Of a DNA stretch of 7,962 bases, positions 1 through 5,719 are shown one piece after another. This DNA comes from Arcobacter sp. Its GTDB lineage: Bacteria > Campylobacterota > Campylobacteria > Campylobacterales > Arcobacteraceae. The position numbers were made by a program, and so were the translations under genes. The DNA lies in assembly GCA_030635995.1 (NCBI GenBank), contig DAOVXU010000070.1, positions 1 to 7,962 of the forward strand, written 5' to 3'. Below the pieces are notes generated by a model. The model worked only from the letters and a program-made list of their open reading frames with translations. It was not told the DNA's origin and did not search any database. Positions within the stretch are counted from its first letter, which is position 1. Every line of letters starts with the position of its first letter.

Positions 1-485
1 AAAATTTCAATTATTCTTTCGAATGTTTCGTGATTATTAATTTCCATAAAAAAATGATCTTTTCTATTTTTTTTTAAATATGGTAACCATGAAGTATCAT
101 CTATAAAAAAGAAACCTCCAACTTTTAATTTATCATAATTGTACCATAAATGTATGTTTTTTAAATTATCTGCCCCAATAATCAAATAAATTTTTTTTAT
201 ATCATATATAGATTTTAAATAATTTATAGTTTGAATAGTTGGAATTTTATCTTTTTGTTTCACTTCATAATCGCATACTTCAACTTTATTAGTTTTTTCA
301 AATAACAAAGAGATAAGTTCTAGTCTTATTTTTGGAGATAGATAATATTCTTCTTTAAATGGATTTAAATATGTAGGAATTATAACCAATCTATCTATAT
401 TCAACTCTTTAATAGCTAAATTAACAATTTGTTCATGTCCAATATGTGGAGGATCAAAACTACCACCAAAAATTGCTATATTCAT
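1..485 (-). CDS. nadD: NadD (nicotinate-nucleotide adenylyltransferase) N-terminal part, running into methyltransferase-like sequence; cut by window edge
   Basis: NadD transfers AMP from ATP to nicotinate mononucleotide in cytoplasmic NAD synthesis. The frame opens at ATG 485 behind a purine-rich site (AAAGGGGAAAG) and stays open to base 1, giving 161 codons without a stop. Residues 1-118 are clear NadD: the nucleotidyltransferase motif GGSFDPPHIGH (7-17), IPTYLNPFK, DYEVKQ, and the IIGADNL..LW stretch. After the tryptophan at 144-146 the sequence should continue with a strand like EFVVISR and later an SSxxIR motif. Instead it reads YDKLKVGGFFFIDDTSWLPY, followed by EINNHETFERIIEI, which resembles the C-terminal half of a class I SAM-dependent methyltransferase of the sugar-modifying type. 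No SSxxIR motif is visible. The frame is unbroken, so this is either a real fusion at a short shared WY-YDKLK stretch or an assembly chimera. The NadD call for the first part is firm. The methyltransferase reading is from memory of the family. Confidence 0.85.
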   Translation of the reverse strand, partial: MNIAIFGGSFDPPHIGHEQIVNLAIKELNIDRLVIIPTYLNPFKEEYYLSPKIRLELISLLFEKTNKVEVCDYEVKQKDKIPTIQTINYLKSIYDIKKIYLIIGADNLKNIHLWYNYDKLKVGGFFFIDDTSWLPYLKKNRKDHFFMEINNHETFERIIEI

Positions 486-503
486 CTTTCCCCTTTAACC
501 ACA

Positions 504-509
504 ATTATA
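504..509 (-). promoter_or_regulatory. Probable -10 element for nadD
   Basis: On the minus strand this reads TATAAT exactly, 18 bp upstream of the nadD ATG at 485. It would give a leader of about a dozen bases holding the ribosome binding site. No good -35 box is seen, which is usual for Campylobacterota sigma-70 promoters, where AT-rich sequence replaces it. Confidence 0.5.
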
Positions 510-521
510 ACTTATATTAGA

Positions 522-527
522 TAAAAT
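522..527 (+). promoter_or_regulatory. Probable -10 element for the gap-pgk operon
   Basis: TAAAAT (5 of 6 to consensus) lies in the 76-bp divergent nadD-gap spacer and would start transcription near 534, leaving a leader of about 28 bases before the gap ATG. TATTAT at 540-545 is an alternative, but it would start inside the ribosome binding site. The nadD and gap promoters are back to back, so the two genes may influence each other's transcription. Confidence 0.35.
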
Positions 528-561
528 ATCTGAAATTAGTATTATATTCAAAGGATTTTTG

Positions 562-1554
562 ATGGCTTTAAAAGTTGCGATAAATGGATTAGGTAGAATT
601 GGTAGATGTGTAGCAAGAATATGTGCAGATAGAGAAGATATTGAACTAGTAGCTTGTAATGCAAGTGGTGAAGAAGATATGATTCAATATGGACTTAGAT
701 ATGATTCTGTTCATGGAAATAGAAGAGATATTGAAGTTAAAGATGGATTTATCAATATTGGAAATGATAAAGCTAAATTATTTAGTCAACGAGATCCTGC
801 TAAGTTAGACTTTGCATCACTTGGTGTAGAAGTTGTTTTAGAGTGTACAGGAGCATTTCTTACTACTGAATCTGTTCAGCCATATATCGATAATGGGATT
901 AAAAAAGTTGTACTTTCTGCTCCTGCAAAAGATGATACAGCTACATTTGTAATGGGTGCAAATGAAGACACTTATTCTGGTCAAACAATTGTATCAAATG
1001 CTTCTTGTACTACAAATGGATTAGCTCCAGTTGCTAAGGTACTTGATGATACTTTTGGTATTCAAAATGGACTTATGACTACTATTCATAGTTATACAGG
1101 AAGTCAACTTATCCTTGATGGTAAGCACAAAAAAGATCCAAGAAAAGCAAGAGCGGGTGCAATTAACTTAATACCTACAACTACAGGTGCTGCAAAAGCT
1201 ATTGCAAAAGTTTTACCACAATTATCTGGTAAAATAAATGGTCAAGCAATTAGAATACCTACTCCTAATGTTTCAATGGTAGATTTAACAGTAACTTTAA
1301 ATAAAGATGTAACAGTAGAATCTGTAAATCAAGCTTTTAAAGATGCATCACAAACTAATATGCAAGGTATTTTAGGAATTGATGAGGAGCAAAGAGTAAG
1401 TTCTGATTTTAATGGTGAAGAGACTAGTACTATTGTACCTATGGATACTACACAAGTTGTAGGTAAACGAATGGTAAAAGTTCTAGCATGGTATGATAAT
1501 GAGTGGGGATACTCTTGTAGACTTGTAGATATGGCTGTACATATTAGTAAATAA
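562..1554 (+). CDS. gap: Glyceraldehyde-3-phosphate dehydrogenase, likely NADP-accepting
   Basis: This enzyme interconverts glyceraldehyde 3-phosphate and 1,3-bisphosphoglycerate in the cytoplasm. The protein is 330 residues, full length for the family. The N-terminal Rossmann domain has NGLGRIGR (8-15). The catalytic core has SNASCTTNGLAP with nucleophile Cys149 and the general base His176 in TIHSYTG. RIPTPNVS (231-238) and WYDNEWGYS near the C-terminus are also present. The cofactor region is notable: the Asp that selects NAD is replaced by Ala (CNAS, 32-35), and the usual Leu-Pro at 187-188 is Gly-Lys. These are positions that differ in NADP-using GAPDHs such as chloroplast GapA and Bacillus GapB. 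This suggests an anabolic, gluconeogenic role, although that is inferred. ATG 562 is preferred over the in-frame TTG at 559 because AAAGGA (550-555) is correctly spaced from it. pgk follows after 20 bp. Confidence 0.95.
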   Translation: MALKVAINGLGRIGRCVARICADREDIELVACNASGEEDMIQYGLRYDSVHGNRRDIEVKDGFINIGNDKAKLFSQRDPAKLDFASLGVEVVLECTGAFLTTESVQPYIDNGIKKVVLSAPAKDDTATFVMGANEDTYSGQTIVSNASCTTNGLAPVAKVLDDTFGIQNGLMTTIHSYTGSQLILDGKHKKDPRKARAGAINLIPTTTGAAKAIAKVLPQLSGKINGQAIRIPTPNVSMVDLTVTLNKDVTVESVNQAFKDASQTNMQGILGIDEEQRVSSDFNGEETSTIVPMDTTQVVGKRMVKVLAWYDNEWGYSCRLVDMAVHISK

Positions 1555-1574
1555 TTAAGAATTAAGGAAATAGA

Positions 1575-2771
1575 ATGAAACTTCAAGAGATAAATAAAAT
1601 AGATATAGCTGATAAAAAAGTTTTTATTAGATGTGATTTTAATGTTCCAGTTGATGAATTTGGATCTATAACTGATGATCGACGAATCAAATCTGCACTT
1701 AATACTATAAAATATTGTTTAGATAATGATTGTGCTGTTATTATAGCTTCTCACTTTGGAAGACCAAAGAGTGGATATGAAGATAAATTTTCTTTAAAGC
1801 CTGTTGCTAAAAGACTTCATAAGCTTTTAAAAGAGGAAGTTAAACTAGCACCTAATGTTATCTGTGAAGAGACAATAGAGATGGCACAAGCACTTAAAAA
1901 TGGTGAAATTATGCTACTTGAGAATATGAGATTTGAATCAGGTGAAACTAAAAATGATCCTGAACTTTCTAAAACTTTAGCTTCAATGTCAGATATATTT
2001 ATAAATGATGCTTTTGGTGTATCTCATAGAGCTCATGCTTCAGTTGAGGGTATTGCACAATATTTTGATATAGAGCATAAAGCAGCTGGATTTTTATTGG
2101 CAAAAGAGATTAAATTCTTTTATCATATTATTGAAGAGCCAAAACGACCATTTGTATCTATTGTGGGTGGTTCTAAAGTTTCTGGTAAACTTGAAGCACT
2201 TTATAATCTTATTCCTAAGGTTGATAAGATTATTATTGGTGGTGGTATGGCTTTTACATTTTTAAAAGCATTAGGTCATGAAGTTGGTAATTCTTTAGTT
2301 GAAGAGGAGCTATTGGGCGAAGCTTTAAAGATTATGGATGAAGCAAAAAAACTAGGTGTTAAATTTTATCTACCTGTAGATGTAATAGCGGCAGAAGCAT
2401 TTGATGCAGAAGCATTTGCAAGAGCAGTTACAGTTCAAGAGATACCAGAAAAATGGATGGGATTAGATATAGGACCTGCTTCTGCATTGTTATTTTCACA
2501 AGCGATAGAAGATGCTAAAACAATTCTTTGGAATGGACCAATGGGTGTTTATGAGATGGAAAAATTTGCAAGAGGTTCTACTAAACTTTCTCATGCAGTA
2601 GCTTCAAGTTATGCAACAACTGTTGTTGGTGGTGGAGATACTGCTGATCTTGTACGAAGAACTGGCGATGAAGATGAAATGAGTTTTATCTCTACAGGTG
2701 GTGGAGCTTCTTTAGAACTTATTGAGGGTAAAATCTTACCAGGTGTAAAAGCACTAATTATTGAAGAATAG
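1575..2771 (+). CDS. pgk: Phosphoglycerate kinase
   Basis: It transfers phosphate between 1,3-bisphosphoglycerate and ADP, the step next to GAPDH, in the cytoplasm. The 398-residue length is normal. Motifs run in the expected order: RCDFNVP (19-25) with the substrate-binding Asp21 and Asn23, RRIK (36-39), SHFGRPK (59-65), ENMRFESGE (116-124) with Arg119, INDAFGVSHRAHAS (143-156) with Arg152, VGGSKVSGK (197-205), and IGGGMAFTFL (221-230). The nucleotide side has WNGPMGVYE (319-327), VGGGDTA (351-357) and STGGGASLE (373-381). The start has AAGGAAA at 1564-1570. A 13-bp unit beginning GCAGAAG is repeated with 15-bp period at 2391-2418, giving two AEAF blocks in a loop that varies within the family, so it has no evident functional cost. 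Nothing suggests truncation. It probably shares a transcript with gap. Confidence 0.97.
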   Translation: MKLQEINKIDIADKKVFIRCDFNVPVDEFGSITDDRRIKSALNTIKYCLDNDCAVIIASHFGRPKSGYEDKFSLKPVAKRLHKLLKEEVKLAPNVICEETIEMAQALKNGEIMLLENMRFESGETKNDPELSKTLASMSDIFINDAFGVSHRAHASVEGIAQYFDIEHKAAGFLLAKEIKFFYHIIEEPKRPFVSIVGGSKVSGKLEALYNLIPKVDKIIIGGGMAFTFLKALGHEVGNSLVEEELLGEALKIMDEAKKLGVKFYLPVDVIAAEAFDAEAFARAVTVQEIPEKWMGLDIGPASALLFSQAIEDAKTILWNGPMGVYEMEKFARGSTKLSHAVASSYATTVVGGGDTADLVRRTGDEDEMSFISTGGGASLELIEGKILPGVKALIIEE

Positions 2772-2786
2772 AATCATAATAATTAG

Positions 2787-3797
2787 ATGAGAATACTATT
2801 AAATGGTGTTGGTAGAATTGGTAAAGCAATTCTACGAATTTCCTTAGAAAATAGATCTATTGATATAGTTGCTATAAATGAATTAAACTCAAATAAGCAA
2901 AATATTACTTATTCGATAAATTATGATTCTACTTATGGAAGATTAAAAAATAAATTTATATTAAAAGATAATTTTATAGAGAATAGAAATTCTAAAATAG
3001 AGATTTTAAATTATAATTCACTTTTTGATATTGATTTTAAATCATTAGATATTGATATAGTTATAGATGCAAGTGGTGCCAAAGTGGATACAATTAAATT
3101 AAAAAAATTATTTGTTAAAGCTATATTTTTAACACATCCAAATCAAGATGCAGATATAAATGTAATATTAGGGGTAAATGGTGAAAAATTAGATTTAGAT
3201 ACTCACAAAGTTATCTCTACAAGTTCATGTAATGCAACAGCCTTATTGCCAATATTAAAACTTATTGATGATAATTATAATATAGAGTATGGAGATATTG
3301 TAACTGTACATCCACTTTTAAACCATCAAAAAGTACTTGATAGTGCTTGTATAGGTAGTAAAGATAGAGACATAAAGTGTAATAGTGAATTTGGAAGAAG
3401 TGCTACACAAAATATAATACCTAGTAAAACAACAACTATTGAGGCTTGTTCGTTTATAATGCCAAATATAAATTCAAATACCATATCATCTCACTCTCTA
3501 AGAGTTCCTACAGATACCGTTGGGGTGATAAATGTAACATTAATAGTAAAGAAAGATTGTTCAAAAGAACAATTCTTAGAATTATGTAAAATATATGAAA
3601 ATAATCAAAAATTTGATATCTTACTTAACAATAGGGAAGCTTTAGTTTCTAGTGATTTTAAAGCAGAAACTTTTACCACAATAGTTGACCATAGATTTAC
3701 AGATGTTAAGATGGATAAGATGATAAAACTTGTAATTTGGTATGACAATGAATGGGGTTATGCTTCTAAAGTTGTAGATATTATTAAGAGTTTATAA
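2787..3797 (+). CDS. Divergent GAPDH-like dehydrogenase (second paralogue)
   Basis: This 336-residue protein has the whole GAPDH fold order but is far from its neighbour gap. It has the Rossmann motif NGVGRIGK (6-13), Glu32 at the cofactor-selecting position (AINEL), a putative nucleophile Cys148 in STSSCNATALLP, and a putative base His175 in VTVHPLLNHQ. Arg204, Arg239 (RVPT) and the C-terminal IWYDNEWGYASKVVD are also present. The canonical CTTN is CNAT, YTNDQ is LLNHQ and STG is KTT, so several phosphate-site residues are altered while Cys and His are kept. This suggests an active enzyme with another substrate or acceptor. The HP-L-x-x-Q signature recalls a GAPDH-like clade distinct from Gap and Epd, from memory only. 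It starts 15 bp after pgk with only a weak ribosome binding site, so it may depend on coupled translation. ATA codons are commoner than in gap, which fits lower expression or a different history. Substrate unknown. Confidence 0.8.
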   Translation: MRILLNGVGRIGKAILRISLENRSIDIVAINELNSNKQNITYSINYDSTYGRLKNKFILKDNFIENRNSKIEILNYNSLFDIDFKSLDIDIVIDASGAKVDTIKLKKLFVKAIFLTHPNQDADINVILGVNGEKLDLDTHKVISTSSCNATALLPILKLIDDNYNIEYGDIVTVHPLLNHQKVLDSACIGSKDRDIKCNSEFGRSATQNIIPSKTTTIEACSFIMPNINSNTISSHSLRVPTDTVGVINVTLIVKKDCSKEQFLELCKIYENNQKFDILLNNREALVSSDFKAETFTTIVDHRFTDVKMDKMIKLVIWYDNEWGYASKVVDIIKSL

Positions 3798-3814
3798 CTA
3801 ATACAAATATTTTT

Positions 3815-3820
3815 GGAGGG
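3815..3820 (+). promoter_or_regulatory. Strong ribosome binding site of the response regulator
   Basis: GGAGGG lies 5 bp before ATG 3826. It is far stronger than anything ahead of the GAPDH-like gene just upstream. The regulator would therefore be translated independently even if it is co-transcribed with the sugar-phosphate genes. Confidence 0.7.
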
Positions 3821-3825
3821 ATAAG

Positions 3826-4500
3826 ATGAGAGATAATTCTTTAAAAGATTTAAAAATATTATTTGTTGAGGATGAAAAAAACTTAGCAGATTTATTAAAA
3901 CAAAGTATTGGAGATAACTTTTATAGTTTTTCAATAGCCCATAATGGAAAAGATGGAATTGATAAATTTAGAAAGATTTTACCCGATATAGTTATTAGTG
4001 ATATTATGATACCTGAATTAAATGGTTTAGAGATGGCAAAAGAGATAAAAAAGATAGAGCCTAGTACACCTATAATTATTTTAAGTGCTTTTAGCGAAAC
4101 AGATAAGTTATTAAATGCTATTGATGTGGGGGTTGTAAAATATTTTATAAAACCATTTGATCCAGATGAACTTTTGGATTATATCTCTACTCTTAGTAAA
4201 AAAATTAATAGTAAACCAATATTACTTCATGATGGATTTATTTTTAATAAAACAAAACGAAGTTTATATAAAGATGATAAATATATCCCATTGTCAAAAA
4301 GGGAAGTTACTTTTATGCTACTTTTGGTTAAAAATCTTTTGGGAGTAACAGATTTGCAAACAATTAAAACTGAACTTTGGAAAGATGAAGAGGATAGTTC
4401 AGTAAGGCTTAGAAGTTTTATAAAAAGATTTAGAATAAAAACTTCAAAAGAACTACTTCTTAATGTTAAAGGGAAAGGTTATCAGTTAGTTTTAGCTTAA
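3826..4500 (+). CDS. Two-component response regulator, REC plus winged-helix DNA-binding domain
   Basis: This is a cytoplasmic transcription regulator of the OmpR/PhoB type, 224 residues. The receiver domain spans about residues 8-122: ILFVEDE with acidic pair Glu15/Asp16, phospho-acceptor Asp59 in VISDIMIPELNG, the switch Ser87 in IIILSAF, and Lys109-Pro110 in YFIKPF. All conserved receiver residues are present, so it should be phosphorylated. The C-terminal part (about 130-223) fits a winged helix: PLSKREVTFMLLL, a recognition-helix region rich in Arg and Lys (VRLRSFIKRFRIK), and the terminal hairpin NVKGKGYQL. No sensor kinase lies next to it. It follows the GAPDH-like gene by 28 bp with no visible promoter. 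Its target genes and signal cannot be read from the window. It meets nrdG tail to tail. Confidence 0.9.
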   Translation: MRDNSLKDLKILFVEDEKNLADLLKQSIGDNFYSFSIAHNGKDGIDKFRKILPDIVISDIMIPELNGLEMAKEIKKIEPSTPIIILSAFSETDKLLNAIDVGVVKYFIKPFDPDELLDYISTLSKKINSKPILLHDGFIFNKTKRSLYKDDKYIPLSKREVTFMLLLVKNLLGVTDLQTIKTELWKDEEDSSVRLRSFIKRFRIKTSKELLLNVKGKGYQLVLA

Positions 4501-4509
4501 ACCCTTAAA

Positions 4510-5211
4510 TTATCGCCAAATGATATTTATACTATCTATAAGAAGAGTTTTATCACAATGTTTAGAAGATTGAGTGATATTTCCAATATTTTTATCTGTA
4601 TTTAAATACTCTTGTAGATAATAATTTTTATTGTAACCTCTTTTTAAAAGGTCACCAATAATTGTATTAATATCATTTTCATTTAATAGGTCATTATGAA
4701 CTGTTGTTCTCACTTCAAACTCCATATCACTTTCAATTAGAAAATTTAAACTTTTACTAAATAGATCAAATTGGTTTGAATGTGTAATCTCTTGAAATTT
4801 AGATTGAGGAGCTTTATAATCAAGTGCAATATAATCTAATAAATTAAGTTCAATTAACTCTTTTATTTGATTTGGATTTGTCCCATTTGTGTCAAGTTTT
4901 ATTTTAAAACCAAGTTTTTTAATCTCTTTACATATAGGGACAAGCTTATGTAGAGTTGCTTCACCACCACTTAATACTACAGCATCAAGTAGTCCCACTC
5001 TTTTTTTTAAAAAAGAAAATACCTCATCGAATGAGAATTTACCCTCTTTACTAAATACAATATCTTTATTGTAACAATAGTCACATCTCATATTACAACT
5101 AACCATCCAAACTATACAAGATAGATGATTTGGAAAGTCAAGATGGGAAAAAGGTGTTAAATCATAAACTATTTTTTTATTCAATAAACTGCAATCGTTG
5201 TTTATGTTCAC
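4510..5211 (-). CDS. nrdG: NrdG, radical-SAM activase of anaerobic ribonucleotide reductase
   Basis: NrdG uses a [4Fe-4S] cluster and S-adenosylmethionine to put the glycyl radical on class III ribonucleotide reductase. The 233-residue protein has the radical-SAM cluster motif CNMRCDYC (Cys39, Cys43, Cys46), SGGEAT (81-86, SAM binding), KLDTNG (105-110) and DYKAP (131-135). The opening DLTPFSHLDFPNHL (17-30) is typical of NrdG and PflA-like activases. It is longer than the roughly 155-residue E. coli and T4 forms, and it has no second cluster motif. The start is probably GTG 5211, 7 bp after AGGA at 5219-5222. It lies inside the glycyl-radical peptide gene, overlapping it by 35 bp in another frame. 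TTG at 5184, touching the stop of that gene, is an alternative with a poor ribosome site. The overlap implies translational coupling between the radical carrier and its activase. Confidence 0.92.
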   Translation of the reverse strand: MNINNDCSLLNKKIVYDLTPFSHLDFPNHLSCIVWMVSCNMRCDYCYNKDIVFSKEGKFSFDEVFSFLKKRVGLLDAVVLSGGEATLHKLVPICKEIKKLGFKIKLDTNGTNPNQIKELIELNLLDYIALDYKAPQSKFQEITHSNQFDLFSKSLNFLIESDMEFEVRTTVHNDLLNENDINTIIGDLLKRGYNKNYYLQEYLNTDKNIGNITQSSKHCDKTLLIDSINIIWR

Positions 5212-5329
5212 CTGTTTTTCCTATATTAAAACTTTCAACTGGTCTATGGTAACCCATAACTCTAGTATAAACTATACATTTTTGTCTTTTGTCTTTTAGT
5301 TCTACCAATTTTTTTTCTCTATTTGTCAT
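5177..5329 (-). CDS. Stand-alone glycyl-radical peptide: the missing C-terminus of NrdD
   Basis: A 50-residue gene carries what is normally the last part of NrdD. Residues 21-38 read YTRVMGYHRPVESFNIGK, the glycyl-radical loop of class III ribonucleotide reductases (pattern RVxGY, then N-x-GK); Gly26 is the expected radical site. A charged, probably helical leader (residues 3-17, rich in Lys and Glu) precedes Cys18 and the loop. It has its own start, ATG 5329, with AGGAGG at 5338-5343, and a stop at 5177, so it is not simply a read-through tail. The catalytic NrdD two genes upstream ends right after its zinc site and lacks this loop, so the two should act together as one enzyme. NrdG, which begins inside this gene, would activate Gly26. 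The identity of the loop is well supported. That it docks as a free peptide is inferred, by analogy with GrcA/YfiD and pyruvate formate-lyase. Confidence 0.85.
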   Translation of the reverse strand: MTNREKKLVELKDKRQKCIVYTRVMGYHRPVESFNIGKTGEHKQRLQFIE

Positions 5330-5337
5330 TTTATTTT

Positions 5338-5343
5338 CCTCCT
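5338..5343 (-). promoter_or_regulatory. Strong ribosome binding site of the glycyl-radical peptide
   Basis: AGGAGG, read on the minus strand, lies 8 bp before ATG 5329. It is the best Shine-Dalgarno match of the operon. It argues that the 50-residue gene is translated as a separate product, possibly in excess over NrdD. The 56-bp spacer between the LpdD-like stop and this start holds no clear promoter or hairpin. Confidence 0.7.
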
Positions 5344-5385
5344 ATAAAATTATTAGGATTTATCCCAATATCTTTTGTTTTGTAT

Positions 5386-5718
5386 TTATACTAAATCATA
5401 TTCAACTAAGAACTTTTCTACACAATTCTGAGCATTTTGCATTAAAATTTTAATATCATTTTGTGTTGCATCATCTAAATGTATTCCACATACTACTAAT
5501 ATATCTTTTTTAATTAATGTAGATATTGCATCTGTAGCAAACTTTGATATAATTTCATCTTTATGTCCTATTTTAGAAAGAGCAGAATAAGATCCATTAT
5601 CTATTAAACTTACCGATCCAATATGTTCCTTGCCACCTGTAATTATTACAAGCAAGTCATCCCCAATATCCATATACTTTAAAGTAATTTTATATTTATT
5701 TTCTCCAAATGTTATCAT
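5386..5718 (-). CDS. LpdD-like small protein (prenylated-flavin chaperone-like family)
   Basis: This is a 110-residue cytoplasmic protein with no signal peptide or membrane segment. It resembles LpdD, the small protein encoded with the prenylated-FMN-dependent gallate decarboxylase of Lactobacillus. The shared pattern is GDDLLVIITGGKEHIG (residues 19-34), an FATDAISTLIKK helix and a CGIHLDDAT segment (77-85) near the end; in LpdD these read as LLIVVTGG..HIG and AGIHVNQIT. It begins one base after the nrdD stop (TAA-G-ATG) with only A-rich sequence ahead, so translation is probably coupled to nrdD. No UbiD-type decarboxylase or UbiX is in the window, so the LpdD job does not fit directly. Its place between the two halves of the reductase suggests a part in reductase assembly, repair or cofactor handling, which is inference only. 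Family match from memory is fairly good; function here is unknown. Confidence 0.7.
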   Translation of the reverse strand: MITFGENKYKITLKYMDIGDDLLVIITGGKEHIGSVSLIDNGSYSALSKIGHKDEIISKFATDAISTLIKKDILVVCGIHLDDATQNDIKILMQNAQNCVEKFLVEYDLV

Positions 5719-5719
5719 C

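Noticed and set aside
1329..1586. Open frame antisense to the end of gap
   Set aside because: It lies wholly over gap and the pgk start, has no family resemblance, and mirrors the codon pattern of the real genes.
2391..2418. 13-bp tandem repeat in pgk
   Set aside because: Two copies only, in frame, in a loop that varies among phosphoglycerate kinases; no sign of phase variation or function.
2787..3797. ArsJ-associated GAPDH of the arsenate export pathway
   Set aside because: No arsJ or other arsenic gene is nearby, and the CNAT and LLNH active-site changes are not what I recall for that group.
4157..4348. Short frame inside the response regulator
   Set aside because: It is a shadow of the regulator in another frame, without a ribosome binding site or recognisable motif.
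4490..4530. Two-way terminator between the converging gene blocks
   Set aside because: Only a 4-bp stem around TTAA could be found, without GC pairs or a T-tract.
4889..5074. Open frame antisense to nrdG
   Set aside because: It covers the radical-SAM core on the other strand and has Ser- and Leu-rich low-information sequence.
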